Notes under the pieces: model-generated | Told to the model about the DNA's origin: nothing | What the model saw: only the letters and a program-made list of their open reading frames with translations | Databases searched by the model: none | Position numbers and translations under genes: made by a program | Shown here: positions 7,637 through 15,981 of the stretch, in pieces | Layout of the letters: every line of letters begins with the position of its first letter | Position numbering within the stretch: position 1 is the first letter of the stretch | Assembly (NCBI RefSeq): GCF_000234805.1 | Contig: NC_016645.1 | Location: forward strand, 906,391 to 970,390 | Source: Pyrobaculum ferrireducens | GTDB taxonomy: Archaea; Thermoproteota; Thermoprotei; Thermoproteales; Thermoproteaceae | Direction: 5' to 3' | DNA length: 64,000 nucleotides

Positions 7637-9859
7637 CTAGAAGACCTCTACAAAGTCGGTGGGCTTTGGTATCTCCTCCTTCAGCCCCTTCTTCTTTCTA
7701 ATCTGCTTGACGAAGTCGGCGAGCATCGACTCTGGGTAGGGGGCCCAGCGGGCGAACTGCATTGACCAGAAGATCTTACCGGCGGCGGCGGCGCGGAGCT
7801 CGTCGCTGATGGTAAAGGACTCGAGCACCGGCAACTCGGCCCTTAGAAACGCCATGTACTCCTGCTGGGTCATGTCTAGGATTTTGCCTCTGTGTTTGTT
7901 GAGCACAGACGTCACGGCTCCTATGTAGTCAGGCGCCACCTTGATGTCGAGCCTCATCAAAGGCTCTAGCAACGTCGGCCTCGCCGAGAGCACCGCCGCG
8001 AATATGGCGTTTTTGGTGGCTGGCATTATCTGGGCGGGTCCGCGGTGGGCGGGGTCCTCGTGGACCACGGCGTCTACGAGCACCACCTTGACGCCCCTCA
8101 TGGGCTCCTGGGCCAGGGGGCCGGCCTCCACCGCCCACCTAAAGCCCTGGACTATATAATCTCTTATCTCGCGGAGGTACTGGATGCCCGATGTCTTGTC
8201 CACGATGACGTTGAAGTACCTGTCGTCGATTGCCCATATGCCCCTCGCCTCGTCGGTGTCCCAGCCGGCCTTCTCCCTCAAGATCTTGGCCCTCTCCCTG
8301 GGATCCTGTTCCTCCGTAATCTCCCTGGTGGCTATCAGCTCGACAGTGGTCTCGTCGAGGGGCTCCACGTAGAAGTAGAGGCGGTTGTGCTTATTTGGCG
8401 ACTTGCCCTCCCACACCTGGGACCTCTCCCTTACGGTCTCTCTGAAGCGTATGAGCGGCGGCGACACGGTGAACTCGGTCTTCGTCCTCTCCTTGAGGAG
8501 CCACGTGGCGATTTCGAGGTGGAGCGTGCCGACGCCGGAGAGCAGTATCTGGCCAGTCTCCTGGTCGATCTTTAGGTCGAGGGTTGGGTCCTCTATGACT
8601 AGGTCTTTCAACGCCTCAACCAGCCTCGCCAGCTCCGCCGGGTTTTTCGGCTCGATTGCGACGGTCACCACAGGCTCAGAGATGTACCTCATCTTTTCAA
8701 ACGGCGGGATTTCGCTCAGCTTCGGATCCACCAGGGTGTCGCCGGCTCTGGCCTCGTCGACTCCCATCAACGCCACAATGTTGCCCGCCGGCATGTAGGG
8801 CACTATAATCCTCGAGGGGCCCATGTAGATGTAGGTCTGCAGGACCTTCTTCTTCATCTTCCTGCCGATGATGTATATCTCGTCTCCCTCCCTGATTGTG
8901 CCCGAGAAGACGCGGCCGGTTGCAATAAGCCCGGCGTGCGGATCCTTATTAACCTTCGAAACGGCGATGACGGTGGGGCCGTTGGGGTCTGCCTCGAGTA
9001 GGGCCTTGCCCACGTCGCTGTTCAGCTCCCCGCGCCACAGCCTGGGAATTCTGTACTTCTGCGCCACGTTGGGCGGCGGGACGTGTTCAATTATCATGGA
9101 GAGGATTGTCTTGTACAGTGGGAACTCCTCCGCCAGCTTATCCACGTACCCTTTCTCATAGGCATCTACAATATTGCTGAACTTCATCCCGGCTTTCTGC
9201 GCCATTGGTATCGTAATGCCCCACTTGTGGAGGGCGGAGCCCAGCGCCATCTGGCCCTTGCCCGGGTCAATCTTCCACTTGTCTTTAAACTCAGGCGGGG
9301 CGAACATGTCTATCAACGCGTTGAAGTCCTTCACGATTGTGAGGATCCTCTGCTGGATCTCCTGCGGCGACAGCCTCAGCTCCTTTATTAAGCGGTCGAT
9401 TTTGTTTATGAAGAGGACTGGTCTGACGTACTCCTCCAGCGCCTGCCTCACCACAGTCTCCGTCTGCGTCATGACGCCCTCAACGGAGTCCACCACCACG
9501 AGGCCCCCGTCCATAACCCTCAGCGACCTCGTTACGTGCCCCGTGAAGTCCACGTGGCCCGGGGTGTCGACGAAGTTGATTAGGTAGGGCTTCCCCCCGT
9601 GCTCGAAGTACAGCGAAATATTTGCAGCCTTCACAGTCATCTGCCGCAACTGCTCAATTGGGACGTAGTCCATAGCCAGGGCCTTACCCGCCACCTTAGG
9701 CGAGAGTAGGCCGGCACCCATTAGAAGCGAATCCGACGTGGTGGTCTTGCCGTGGTCCACATGAGCCAGAGTACCCGCGTTTCGTATCTGCGCCGGGTTT
9801 TTGGCAATTGCCAGAATTTCGTCAAGTTGCTTCTCCACTACCCTTACCGCCGACGACAT
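7637..9859 (-). CDS. fusA: Archaeal elongation factor 2 (EF-2)
   Basis: A 740-aa translocation GTPase. G1 is AHVDHGKTT (residues 32-40), G3 is DTPGHVDF and G4 is NKID. Domain IV carries PAHRGPAQ with His605, the residue converted to diphthamide in archaea and eukaryotes. Domain V runs to the C-terminus. Length is normal. The ATG at 9859 is preceded by an ATATAAATATG box near 9877-9887, giving a leaderless start. It is a single-gene unit here. Its 3' end faces the PaREP2b remnant across a 42-nt gap. Confidence 0.97.
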   Translation of the reverse strand: MSSAVRVVEKQLDEILAIAKNPAQIRNAGTLAHVDHGKTTTSDSLLMGAGLLSPKVAGKALAMDYVPIEQLRQMTVKAANISLYFEHGGKPYLINFVDTPGHVDFTGHVTRSLRVMDGGLVVVDSVEGVMTQTETVVRQALEEYVRPVLFINKIDRLIKELRLSPQEIQQRILTIVKDFNALIDMFAPPEFKDKWKIDPGKGQMALGSALHKWGITIPMAQKAGMKFSNIVDAYEKGYVDKLAEEFPLYKTILSMIIEHVPPPNVAQKYRIPRLWRGELNSDVGKALLEADPNGPTVIAVSKVNKDPHAGLIATGRVFSGTIREGDEIYIIGRKMKKKVLQTYIYMGPSRIIVPYMPAGNIVALMGVDEARAGDTLVDPKLSEIPPFEKMRYISEPVVTVAIEPKNPAELARLVEALKDLVIEDPTLDLKIDQETGQILLSGVGTLHLEIATWLLKERTKTEFTVSPPLIRFRETVRERSQVWEGKSPNKHNRLYFYVEPLDETTVELIATREITEEQDPRERAKILREKAGWDTDEARGIWAIDDRYFNVIVDKTSGIQYLREIRDYIVQGFRWAVEAGPLAQEPMRGVKVVLVDAVVHEDPAHRGPAQIMPATKNAIFAAVLSARPTLLEPLMRLDIKVAPDYIGAVTSVLNKHRGKILDMTQQEYMAFLRAELPVLESFTISDELRAAAAGKIFWSMQFARWAPYPESMLADFVKQIRKKKGLKEEIPKPTDFVEVF

Positions 9860-9906
9860 CGCCCAGCCTCACTCACATATTTATATTCTTTTCCCCTACG
9901 AAGCCC

Positions 9907-10563
9907 CTAGCGGGATCCGCCGCACTCAGCCTCCGCGAGTCGCGGCTGGTAATCCGCGGAGGGTCCGAGCCACGTAACCACGCCGTTTTCCATCTGGAGG
10001 ACGTAGTGGCAACAGCTAAGAACGTCGCCGTGGTGTGTGGACACCACCACGAGCCTCCCCCTAGACAAGCCGCGGAGGACCTCCATGACCCTCCCCCGCC
10101 AGTCCCCGTGGAGGTTGGAGAGGGGCTCGTCTAGCAGGAGCAGATCGGCCTCGGAGGCCAGCGCCGCCGCTATCACAAGCCTCTGCCTCTGCCCCCCGCT
10201 GAGGGTGGAGATCCTCCTCTTCAGTAGATCTGCCGCCTCCAGCAACTCCGCGTACTCAGCCGCCTTCTCCACGTCTTCCCGGCCCACCGGCCGCCTGCCG
10301 AACCTCGTCCTCCCCGCCAGCACCACGTCTAGGCCTGTGGCCTCCGGCGGCGTGTAGAAATCCCCCACGTACACCCTGGAGGACACGCCCACGTACTCCA
10401 CACGGCCCGAGTCGGGCTTCAAGAGGCCCGCCAGTATTTTCATGAGGGTGGTCTTGCCCGAGCCGTTCGGCCCGACGACGCAGGTCACCCCCTCCTCTAC
10501 GCGGCCCTTGGCGGCTAGCTGGAAGTCCCCCAGCCTCTTCACTACGTTAAACTCCACGTACAT
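9907..10563 (-). CDS. ABC transporter ATPase, BtuD/FepC type
   Basis: A 218-aa ATPase with Walker A GPNGSGKTT (residues 31-39), signature LSGGQRQRL, Walker B LLLLDEPLSNL and H-loop VSTHH. It is the third gene of a binding protein-permease-ATPase operon, and its ATG lies 17 nt inside the end of the permease gene. Together they form an importer of the cobalamin/haem/Fe-siderophore class. Which of these is carried is not shown by the sequence. Confidence 0.85.
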   Translation of the reverse strand: MYVEFNVVKRLGDFQLAAKGRVEEGVTCVVGPNGSGKTTLMKILAGLLKPDSGRVEYVGVSSRVYVGDFYTPPEATGLDVVLAGRTRFGRRPVGREDVEKAAEYAELLEAADLLKRRISTLSGGQRQRLVIAAALASEADLLLLDEPLSNLHGDWRGRVMEVLRGLSRGRLVVVSTHHGDVLSCCHYVLQMENGVVTWLGPSADYQPRLAEAECGGSR

Positions 10564-11470
10564 AACGCCAGAAGAGGGCCACTGCGAAGGGCACGCCCAC
10601 CAGCGACATGACGACGCTGGACGGTACGTCTCTAGGGAGCAGGGCCCTGGTCACGGCGTCGGCTAGAAGCGCCAGCGCGATGCCCGAGGCCACCGCGGGC
10701 GTGACGAGCTTATCAAACCTGTGGCTACCAGCAGACCACCTAGCTATGTGCGGAGCCATTAAGCCGACGAAACCCACGGGCCCGACAGAGGCCACGGCTA
10801 GGCCGGTGGCCGCGGCCGCGAGCGCCGTGATCAGAACATTCACCCTCCTCACCGGGACTCCGAGGCCGGCCGCCGCCTCCTCGCCGTGGGCGTAGGCGGC
10901 GATCCACCTGGAGTACCTCCAGGCAACGGCCACGACAGGCAGGAGCGCCAGCGCCAGCGCGTACCCCACAGCGCCCGGGGGGTAGGCGGCGAAGGAGCCC
11001 TGCATAGCCAAGTAGACGTAGCCCAGCTCCTCCGGCGGCAGAAGCATCAAGAGGAGCTGAAGCACAGCACTCGTGAGAAAAGCCGTCATAACCCCCGCAA
11101 TCAGCACGGCGTATAGAGACGCCCGTGTGGAGAGGGTAAGCAACAACAGCGAGGCGGCGGCCGCGCCGGCCAGCGCGCCTCCGAGGTAGCCCACGTACTG
11201 CATATGGAAAAACCTCCAAGCTAGATACGACAAGAGGGCGGTCAGCGCCGAGGCCCCGCTCACGCCGAGGACGTAGGGATCGGCCAGGGGGTTCCTCAAG
11301 GCGGTCTGGAGCAACAAACCAGCCAGCGAAAGCGCGGCGCCGGCGAGCACCGCGCCGAGGACCCTCGGCACCCTAACCGCCTCGATAACCCCCCAGTCGA
11401 GGCCCGCGGGTCCCCAGAGTAGGTTAAAAAAGAGGAGCAACGCCGCCGATATGTACAGTACAGACCTCAC
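10547..11470 (-). CDS. ABC transporter permease, FecCD/BtuC family
   Basis: About 307 aa, nearly all hydrophobic, with about ten predicted membrane helices. FecCD landmarks are RVPRVLGAVLAGAALSLAG, LRNPLADPYVLGVSGAS, and GPVGFVGLMAPHIAR near the C-terminus. The frame is open from 11530, but the GTG at 11470 forms a GTGA overlap with the stop of the binding-protein gene and starts where FecCD proteins usually start. It works with the neighbouring ATPase and binding protein. Confidence 0.88.
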   Translation of the reverse strand: MRSVLYISAALLLFFNLLWGPAGLDWGVIEAVRVPRVLGAVLAGAALSLAGLLLQTALRNPLADPYVLGVSGASALTALLSYLAWRFFHMQYVGYLGGALAGAAAASLLLLTLSTRASLYAVLIAGVMTAFLTSAVLQLLLMLLPPEELGYVYLAMQGSFAAYPPGAVGYALALALLPVVAVAWRYSRWIAAYAHGEEAAAGLGVPVRRVNVLITALAAAATGLAVASVGPVGFVGLMAPHIARWSAGSHRFDKLVTPAVASGIALALLADAVTRALLPRDVPSSVVMSLVGVPFAVALFWRYVRGV

Positions 11471-12810
11471 CTCAACTGGCGAAAGAGAGTGAAGTTGCCC
11501 GGCGGCGCCACCTCCGGGTGTATAATCCAAATGAGCTCCTCCAGCACCTTCTCCGGGTAGGCGTTTGCCAGCTGGTAGTACGCCGGGCTGTAGGCGTAGA
11601 CTCTGCCTGTGATAACCGGCCTCAGCTCCTTCAGCCTAGGCTCGATTTTCAGGAGGTCCTCCACCCTGTCGACGCCGTAGCCGCTCCACACCAACACATC
11701 TACGTCGTTCTTATGCTTAAGGACCACCTCCATGTCCACCCTGCTGTAGTTGGCGTAGGCGTACCTCCCCCCGGCGAGCCTAATCAAATCCCTCGCGCCG
11801 GGGCCCGCCGGGTAGAGCACGCCTCCGTATATGATAAACCATGCCACCCTCGGCCTGTCGAGATCCGCGACAAGCGACGCGAGGCTCTTCCACCTAGACT
11901 CAACGTCGTTGAAAACCCTCACCCCCACCCAGGTTAGGTTGTAGAACGGCGCGATGAACTTAATCCACTCAGCCCTACCCAGCGCCTCAGCCTCCTGGAA
12001 CTCGTTCACAACGACGTAGGGAATGCCCAGCTGATCCAGCTTCTTAACCACGCTTTCCGTGCCGTAGGGACCGGGGTAGAAGTATACAAACACCACGTCT
12101 GGCCTGAGCTTCGCAATAGCCTCGTAGTTGGGGGAGTAGGCCGGCCCCACGTCTGCGATGGAGCCGTTGTTCAGCATATCAGCTATCTCCTTCAGATGCC
12201 ACGTGTACTCCCTCCCCCACATAATCCCGGCGATGCTCCTCAAAACCCCCACCTCGCCGCTCTCCTTATACAGCCTATAGGCCAAGGCAACCTGTGTCGA
12301 GGACATGTAGACAGCCCTCTCCACCGGGTACCTCACCACCACAGCCGGCTTGTACTTAGCCACGTAGTACGCGGCGAGGTCCTGCTGCATCCCCCTCGGC
12401 ACCAGCAGGATCCTCCGCCCCATGGCGTCTGTGAGGATGTAAACGTCGCCGTCGTAGGCCACGCTGAACAGCCTCGCGTAGCGCACCTCCACACCGCCCA
12501 CTGGCGCCGACGCCACGCGTTGATACATCCTCACCTCCCTCAGCAAGTCGCCCACTGTCTTGTTCAAAGCCGCTATCTCCCTGTCCCTAGCCGCAAGCGA
12601 CGACCTCAGCTGCTCCACCTCGGCCCTCAATGCCTTGAGGCCGTTCCCTATGTCGTCAAGCCTATTCTGGAGATTTGACAATCCAGAATTTACACCCCCC
12701 AGAGAGCTGTTTAAACTGCCCAGAGCTGTGAGAGACGCCGCCAGCGCGGCCGCCGCAAGCGCTATGGCCACCGCCAGCGTTGTGTAAAGTATTTTTTGAG
12801 ACTGGTTCAT
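11467..12810 (-). CDS. ABC transporter substrate-binding protein, BtuF/FepB-like, with coiled-coil stalk
   Basis: A 447-aa protein. Residues about 7-27 are a membrane anchor and residues about 30-95 are a heptad-rich coiled coil (LSNLQNRLDDIGN, LKALRAEVEQLRSSL). The class III binding domain follows, with YEAIAKLRPDVVFVYF and GIPYVVV, a helix-linked fold. The stalk is unusual for this family and would hold the binding domain away from the membrane. An AAATATTTATAAT box at 12829-12841, inside the end of the preceding peptidase gene, gives a leaderless ATG at 12810. The ligand could be cobalamin, haem or an iron chelate. Confidence 0.83.
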   Translation of the reverse strand: MNQSQKILYTTLAVAIALAAAALAASLTALGSLNSSLGGVNSGLSNLQNRLDDIGNGLKALRAEVEQLRSSLAARDREIAALNKTVGDLLREVRMYQRVASAPVGGVEVRYARLFSVAYDGDVYILTDAMGRRILLVPRGMQQDLAAYYVAKYKPAVVVRYPVERAVYMSSTQVALAYRLYKESGEVGVLRSIAGIMWGREYTWHLKEIADMLNNGSIADVGPAYSPNYEAIAKLRPDVVFVYFYPGPYGTESVVKKLDQLGIPYVVVNEFQEAEALGRAEWIKFIAPFYNLTWVGVRVFNDVESRWKSLASLVADLDRPRVAWFIIYGGVLYPAGPGARDLIRLAGGRYAYANYSRVDMEVVLKHKNDVDVLVWSGYGVDRVEDLLKIEPRLKELRPVITGRVYAYSPAYYQLANAYPEKVLEELIWIIHPEVAPPGNFTLFRQLR

Positions 12811-12828
12811 AAGTTGGAGAAAACACCA

Positions 12829-13998
12829 TTATAAATATTTTTCGGGAACGACAGCCGCCTCGGCCTCCCCCAGCACCGCCCCCTCAAGCCACGCCGTCCC
12901 CCGCTCGGCCGCCTTTCTAAACACCTCCTCAATCCGCCTAACGTCGCCCCCCTTGATGTGGTACTCCGCCAGCGTCATCGCCCTGTTGAGAGGACTCCTC
13001 CAGCTCACCCTCCAGAGGTAGTCGAAATACCTCAGCCTGTACGGCGGGGGCTCCCTCGGCTTAAGAGCAGAAGCCACGGCTCTCCGCGCCTCCTCCAGCC
13101 CCCGCGCCGACTCCACCGCCACTAAGAGAAAAGCCACGTCGCCAGCCACGTCGAAATCTACGTAGTAGGAGTAGGCCACCCCGGGGTTCCTCACCACGTT
13201 GAACAGAATGGACTTAGTCCCCGCCTCTAGGTGGAAGGCGGCTCCGTGGAGCAGGGCGTAGGCCTCGGCCTGGCTCTCCACAGCTATACGCAACGCCGAG
13301 GCGTAGTACACGCCGTCCACATCCCTCTCCTCCACAACCCTCACTGGGCCGGCCCCCGCTGTGGGCACGCCGCGCGCGGGCGCCTCTCCCTCAAGCTTTG
13401 AAAACAGCCTCCTCGCCGCCTCCACCGCCTCGCCCCCCACGCCGCCTGACAGCACCACCATCGTGTTGCCCGCCGTCAGCCACCTACGCTTGTGTTCAAG
13501 CAGGTCGGGCAGGGTAAGCGCCTCCACGGTCTCCGGGTAGCCGCCGACGGGGGCGCCCCAGTCGCTGTCGCCGAAAAGCGCCCTAAGCGCCAGCTCCCCC
13601 ACCCTCTCAGAGGGGTCCTCCCTCGTCTGCCTAAGCTCCGACAGCACGGCGGCCCTCTCCCTCTCCAAATCCTCCTCGGCGTACCGCTCGTTTGTGTACA
13701 GCCTATAGGCGAGCTCCACAAGCCCCGCCGCCGACTCCGAAATCCCCTCGAATGTAACCATAAGCGAGTCCCGCTGGGTGTATGCGTTGTTGCCGCCCCC
13801 CAGCTGCTCAACAGCCTCATCCACGTCGAAACCCGGCACTCTAAACAGCATATGCTCCAGGAGGTGCGTCACCCCCCTCTTACCCCCCTCCTCATACAGC
13901 GACCCCACCCCCGCCGCCACAACCACAGCAGCGAGAGGCGACTCGAACCTATCCACAACCAGCACAACGCCGTTCCCCAGCCTCTCCACACTCCGCAT
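12829..13998 (-). CDS. M16-family (insulinase/processing) zinc metallopeptidase
   Basis: A 389-aa protein with the inverted zinc motif HLLEH at residues 45-49 and a downstream acidic helix (ERERAAVLSELRQ) where the third ligand Glu of M16 enzymes is expected. It has the two-domain M16 plus M16_C arrangement, half the size of long insulysins, so it probably works as a dimer. The ATG at 13998 is chosen over the upstream TTG at 14013 because a TATAAAAAG box lies at 14017-14027, 25 nt upstream. It lies 18 nt before the ABC binding-protein gene, which has its own TATA box. Confidence 0.85.
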   Translation of the reverse strand: MRSVERLGNGVVLVVDRFESPLAAVVVAAGVGSLYEEGGKRGVTHLLEHMLFRVPGFDVDEAVEQLGGGNNAYTQRDSLMVTFEGISESAAGLVELAYRLYTNERYAEEDLERERAAVLSELRQTREDPSERVGELALRALFGDSDWGAPVGGYPETVEALTLPDLLEHKRRWLTAGNTMVVLSGGVGGEAVEAARRLFSKLEGEAPARGVPTAGAGPVRVVEERDVDGVYYASALRIAVESQAEAYALLHGAAFHLEAGTKSILFNVVRNPGVAYSYYVDFDVAGDVAFLLVAVESARGLEEARRAVASALKPREPPPYRLRYFDYLWRVSWRSPLNRAMTLAEYHIKGGDVRRIEEVFRKAAERGTAWLEGAVLGEAEAAVVPEKYL

Positions 13999-14338
13999 GC
14001 CCCAACTCAACAAGCCCTATAAAAAGACCCCCTTATGAAGGCAGAACTCACCCAACATCCAGCCCCGCCGCCCTCACCCACACAACCTCCGCGACCTATG
14101 CGCTTAACAGTGGCCCCGTCATTTTCAAATATCTGAAACAAAGTCCCTAAGCCCTCGGGCGCCGCTGGCGAGTTTCTGCAGACGGCGCACCCGGCGTTCG
14201 AGATACATATCGCTCACTCCGTTTTTTTACGTTGTATCTCCGCCGCTATGTGCGGACTTGGAGTATGCAAACCATATATGTCCCGGTATAGCGGCGGGCA
14301 TGGCGCCAAAATCTAAAACCCGGATCAACGGCGCTTGA
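13999..14338. other. Intergenic region without a recognised gene
   Basis: About 340 nt between the M16 peptidase promoter and an orphan frame. I see the leaderless promoter of the peptidase at its left end. Otherwise there is no ORF with coding character, no tRNA fold and no C/D box set. A tRNA-like GTTCGAGAT at 14196-14204 has no matching stem. Confidence 0.5.
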
Positions 14339-14656
14339 GGCAGTGACGGCGGTGTTTACCGAATACAAAAGAGATCAGGTTTCTCAAACCTTACGAAACC
14401 CCAATTAGATGCTGATATTTGTAAGATTAACTGGGTGGGCGCAGTGAATAATCCAAGTTGGAACGAGGATGCTAAGTCTACGTGGATATGGGGATATGAC
14501 TTCCTAGGGTTAGTTAAGCCAAGTGACTTGCAGTTCACAAAACCCGGCGGCACCGCAGACGGTTATGCGTACTTCTGGAAACCTATCTATTGTGGGTTCT
14601 TTATATGTGGCTACGACTGGGACTACGCTTATTACAAGTTAGATAATTATTTTTAG
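14339..14656 (+). pseudogene. Orphan reading frame, possible 3' remnant of a lost gene
   Basis: The frame is open from 14339 to a TAG at 14654-14656. It reads like a folded protein rich in Trp, Tyr and Asp (DADICKINWVGAVNNPSW, later STWIWGYDF, FKPIYCGFF-like aromatic text, DWDYAYYKL). Codons before the first possible start (GTG at 14435) look equally coding, and there is no ATG, GTG or TTG in them. I therefore suspect a truncated gene whose 5' part has gone; a 73-aa protein from 14435 is the alternative. It ends 1 nt before the next gene. No family recognised. Confidence 0.4.
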
Positions 14657-14657
14657 T

Positions 14658-15311
14658 ATGAGGCGGAAATCTTGGCTGATATTAATCGCTGTAGCCATTG
14701 TGATATTGCTTAGTGTTGGACTAACAATGTTTGCCACGTTTGCCAGTGAGAGGATCGATGTAAAGTTGCCGCCAAATTCAACCCACATAGCTGTATGTCC
14801 GCTACAGTTTGTAAATGGTGGGCTAATGTTAGCGGGGAGGTGTGTCTCTGGCAATTTGACTGTGGTTGAGTTCCGTGCGGTGGGCGACGAGCTGGCGCTG
14901 AACTTCACTCTCTACGGCAGGGTGGGGGGGATTTACAAGAGGGGGAGCGAGTGGCCGAGGCTTATGACTCCGCTAGGAAGGGTGCCGGAGTACCGCGAGT
15001 TAGCCGAGAGGCTCCGTGTTAACGCATCGATATACCTAGTGGACAATGGCGTCCAGGGGGCGGGCGGGGGCTCTTCGCTAGGCGGATCTCCATACATGAC
15101 CTCTTCCCTCATGATGGAACACACAGCTCTAGTCGTGGATAACAGGACGATGATTGTAGTGGTTACGTTCAGAGCTTGGAGAGTTAACCAGCAGATACGG
15201 GGAAGCGTAGCTGAGTACGTCGAGCAACACAATCGCCAGATGGGAGAGTCGCTTCACGAGGAGCATTTAAGAGACGTGGAGGAGGCTCTGAAGGCGTTTT
15301 TCAGGAGGTGA
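14658..15311 (+). CDS. Membrane-anchored extracellular protein of unknown function
   Basis: A 217-aa protein with a positively charged N-terminus (MRRK) and one long hydrophobic helix at about residues 5-28, followed by an extracellular domain with several N-x-S/T sites and a Gly-rich loop (GAGGGSSLGG). No domain recognised. Its TGA overlaps the GTG of the next gene (GTGA), and GGAGG lies just upstream of that GTG, so the two products are probably made together and may act as a pair. Confidence 0.6.
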   Translation: MRRKSWLILIAVAIVILLSVGLTMFATFASERIDVKLPPNSTHIAVCPLQFVNGGLMLAGRCVSGNLTVVEFRAVGDELALNFTLYGRVGGIYKRGSEWPRLMTPLGRVPEYRELAERLRVNASIYLVDNGVQGAGGGSSLGGSPYMTSSLMMEHTALVVDNRTMIVVVTFRAWRVNQQIRGSVAEYVEQHNRQMGESLHEEHLRDVEEALKAFFRR

Positions 15312-15937
15312 GCTGTATCGACAACGTTTTTTACCTATGCTTTTTTCTTCAAGTGGGATTTGACTATCTCCGGGATGGCTTTCTCGCGCTTGTGATTAGC
15401 ACACCTGTGCTCTTCTTCGTGGCTCTCGGCGTGCTCTACGCCGCGAGTCTTTCAGGTAAATACGTGGAGCTACCCAACGGCGTGAGATATAACCCGAGCG
15501 CTGCGGCGGGGCTCGCCGCCGTCGCGTCTATAGGCGGCATCGTCTTGACGTACGTCGTGTGGAATCTGTGGCGGGGGTACAGATCTGTGCTGAGAGACAA
15601 GTTGCCTGCCTACGGCCTAGTCTTCTTCCTCATCGGCTACGCCGCCTTCTTCAGCTTCATACCAGCGGCAACGGCAGGAAATATTGAACTTACACTAGCC
15701 ACATTGATAACCGGTGTAGCCCTCATATTCCTAGGCTACGTGTTGGCCTTCATCCTCGCGGCCTACCAGCTATACAAACAGACAGGAGAGGGCCTATTCC
15801 TCGCGGCAACTATCCTCTACGCCCTCTTCTTCATAGGCCTCGTCACTGCTTACATTGGCCACATACTCATGTACCTAGGAGCCGGCCGGGCGGCGGAGCG
15901 CCGAAGTACACCCGCCGCGCCGCCCCCGCCGAGTTAG
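15308..15937 (+). CDS. Multi-pass membrane protein (DUF973-like)
   Basis: A 209-aa protein with about five hydrophobic segments (starting at residues about 22, 65, 103, 130 and 163) and a Pro/Ala-rich C-terminal tail. Its general make-up resembles the crenarchaeal DUF973 membrane proteins, but this is a weak match by eye. Start is the GTG overlapping the upstream stop, with a GGAGG ribosome-binding site. The downstream 44 nt contain a C-run (15950-15961). Confidence 0.55.
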   Translation: MSCIDNVFYLCFFLQVGFDYLRDGFLALVISTPVLFFVALGVLYAASLSGKYVELPNGVRYNPSAAAGLAAVASIGGIVLTYVVWNLWRGYRSVLRDKLPAYGLVFFLIGYAAFFSFIPAATAGNIELTLATLITGVALIFLGYVLAFILAAYQLYKQTGEGLFLAATILYALFFIGLVTAYIGHILMYLGAGRAAERRSTPAAPPPPS

Positions 15938-15981
15938 CCGACTCCAGAGCCCCCCCCCCCCGCGCAGAGTGGCCTTGGTGT

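Noticed and set aside
14196-14204. tRNA-like T-loop GTTCGAGAT
   Set aside because: No 5-bp T stem, acceptor stem or anticodon arm can be drawn around it.
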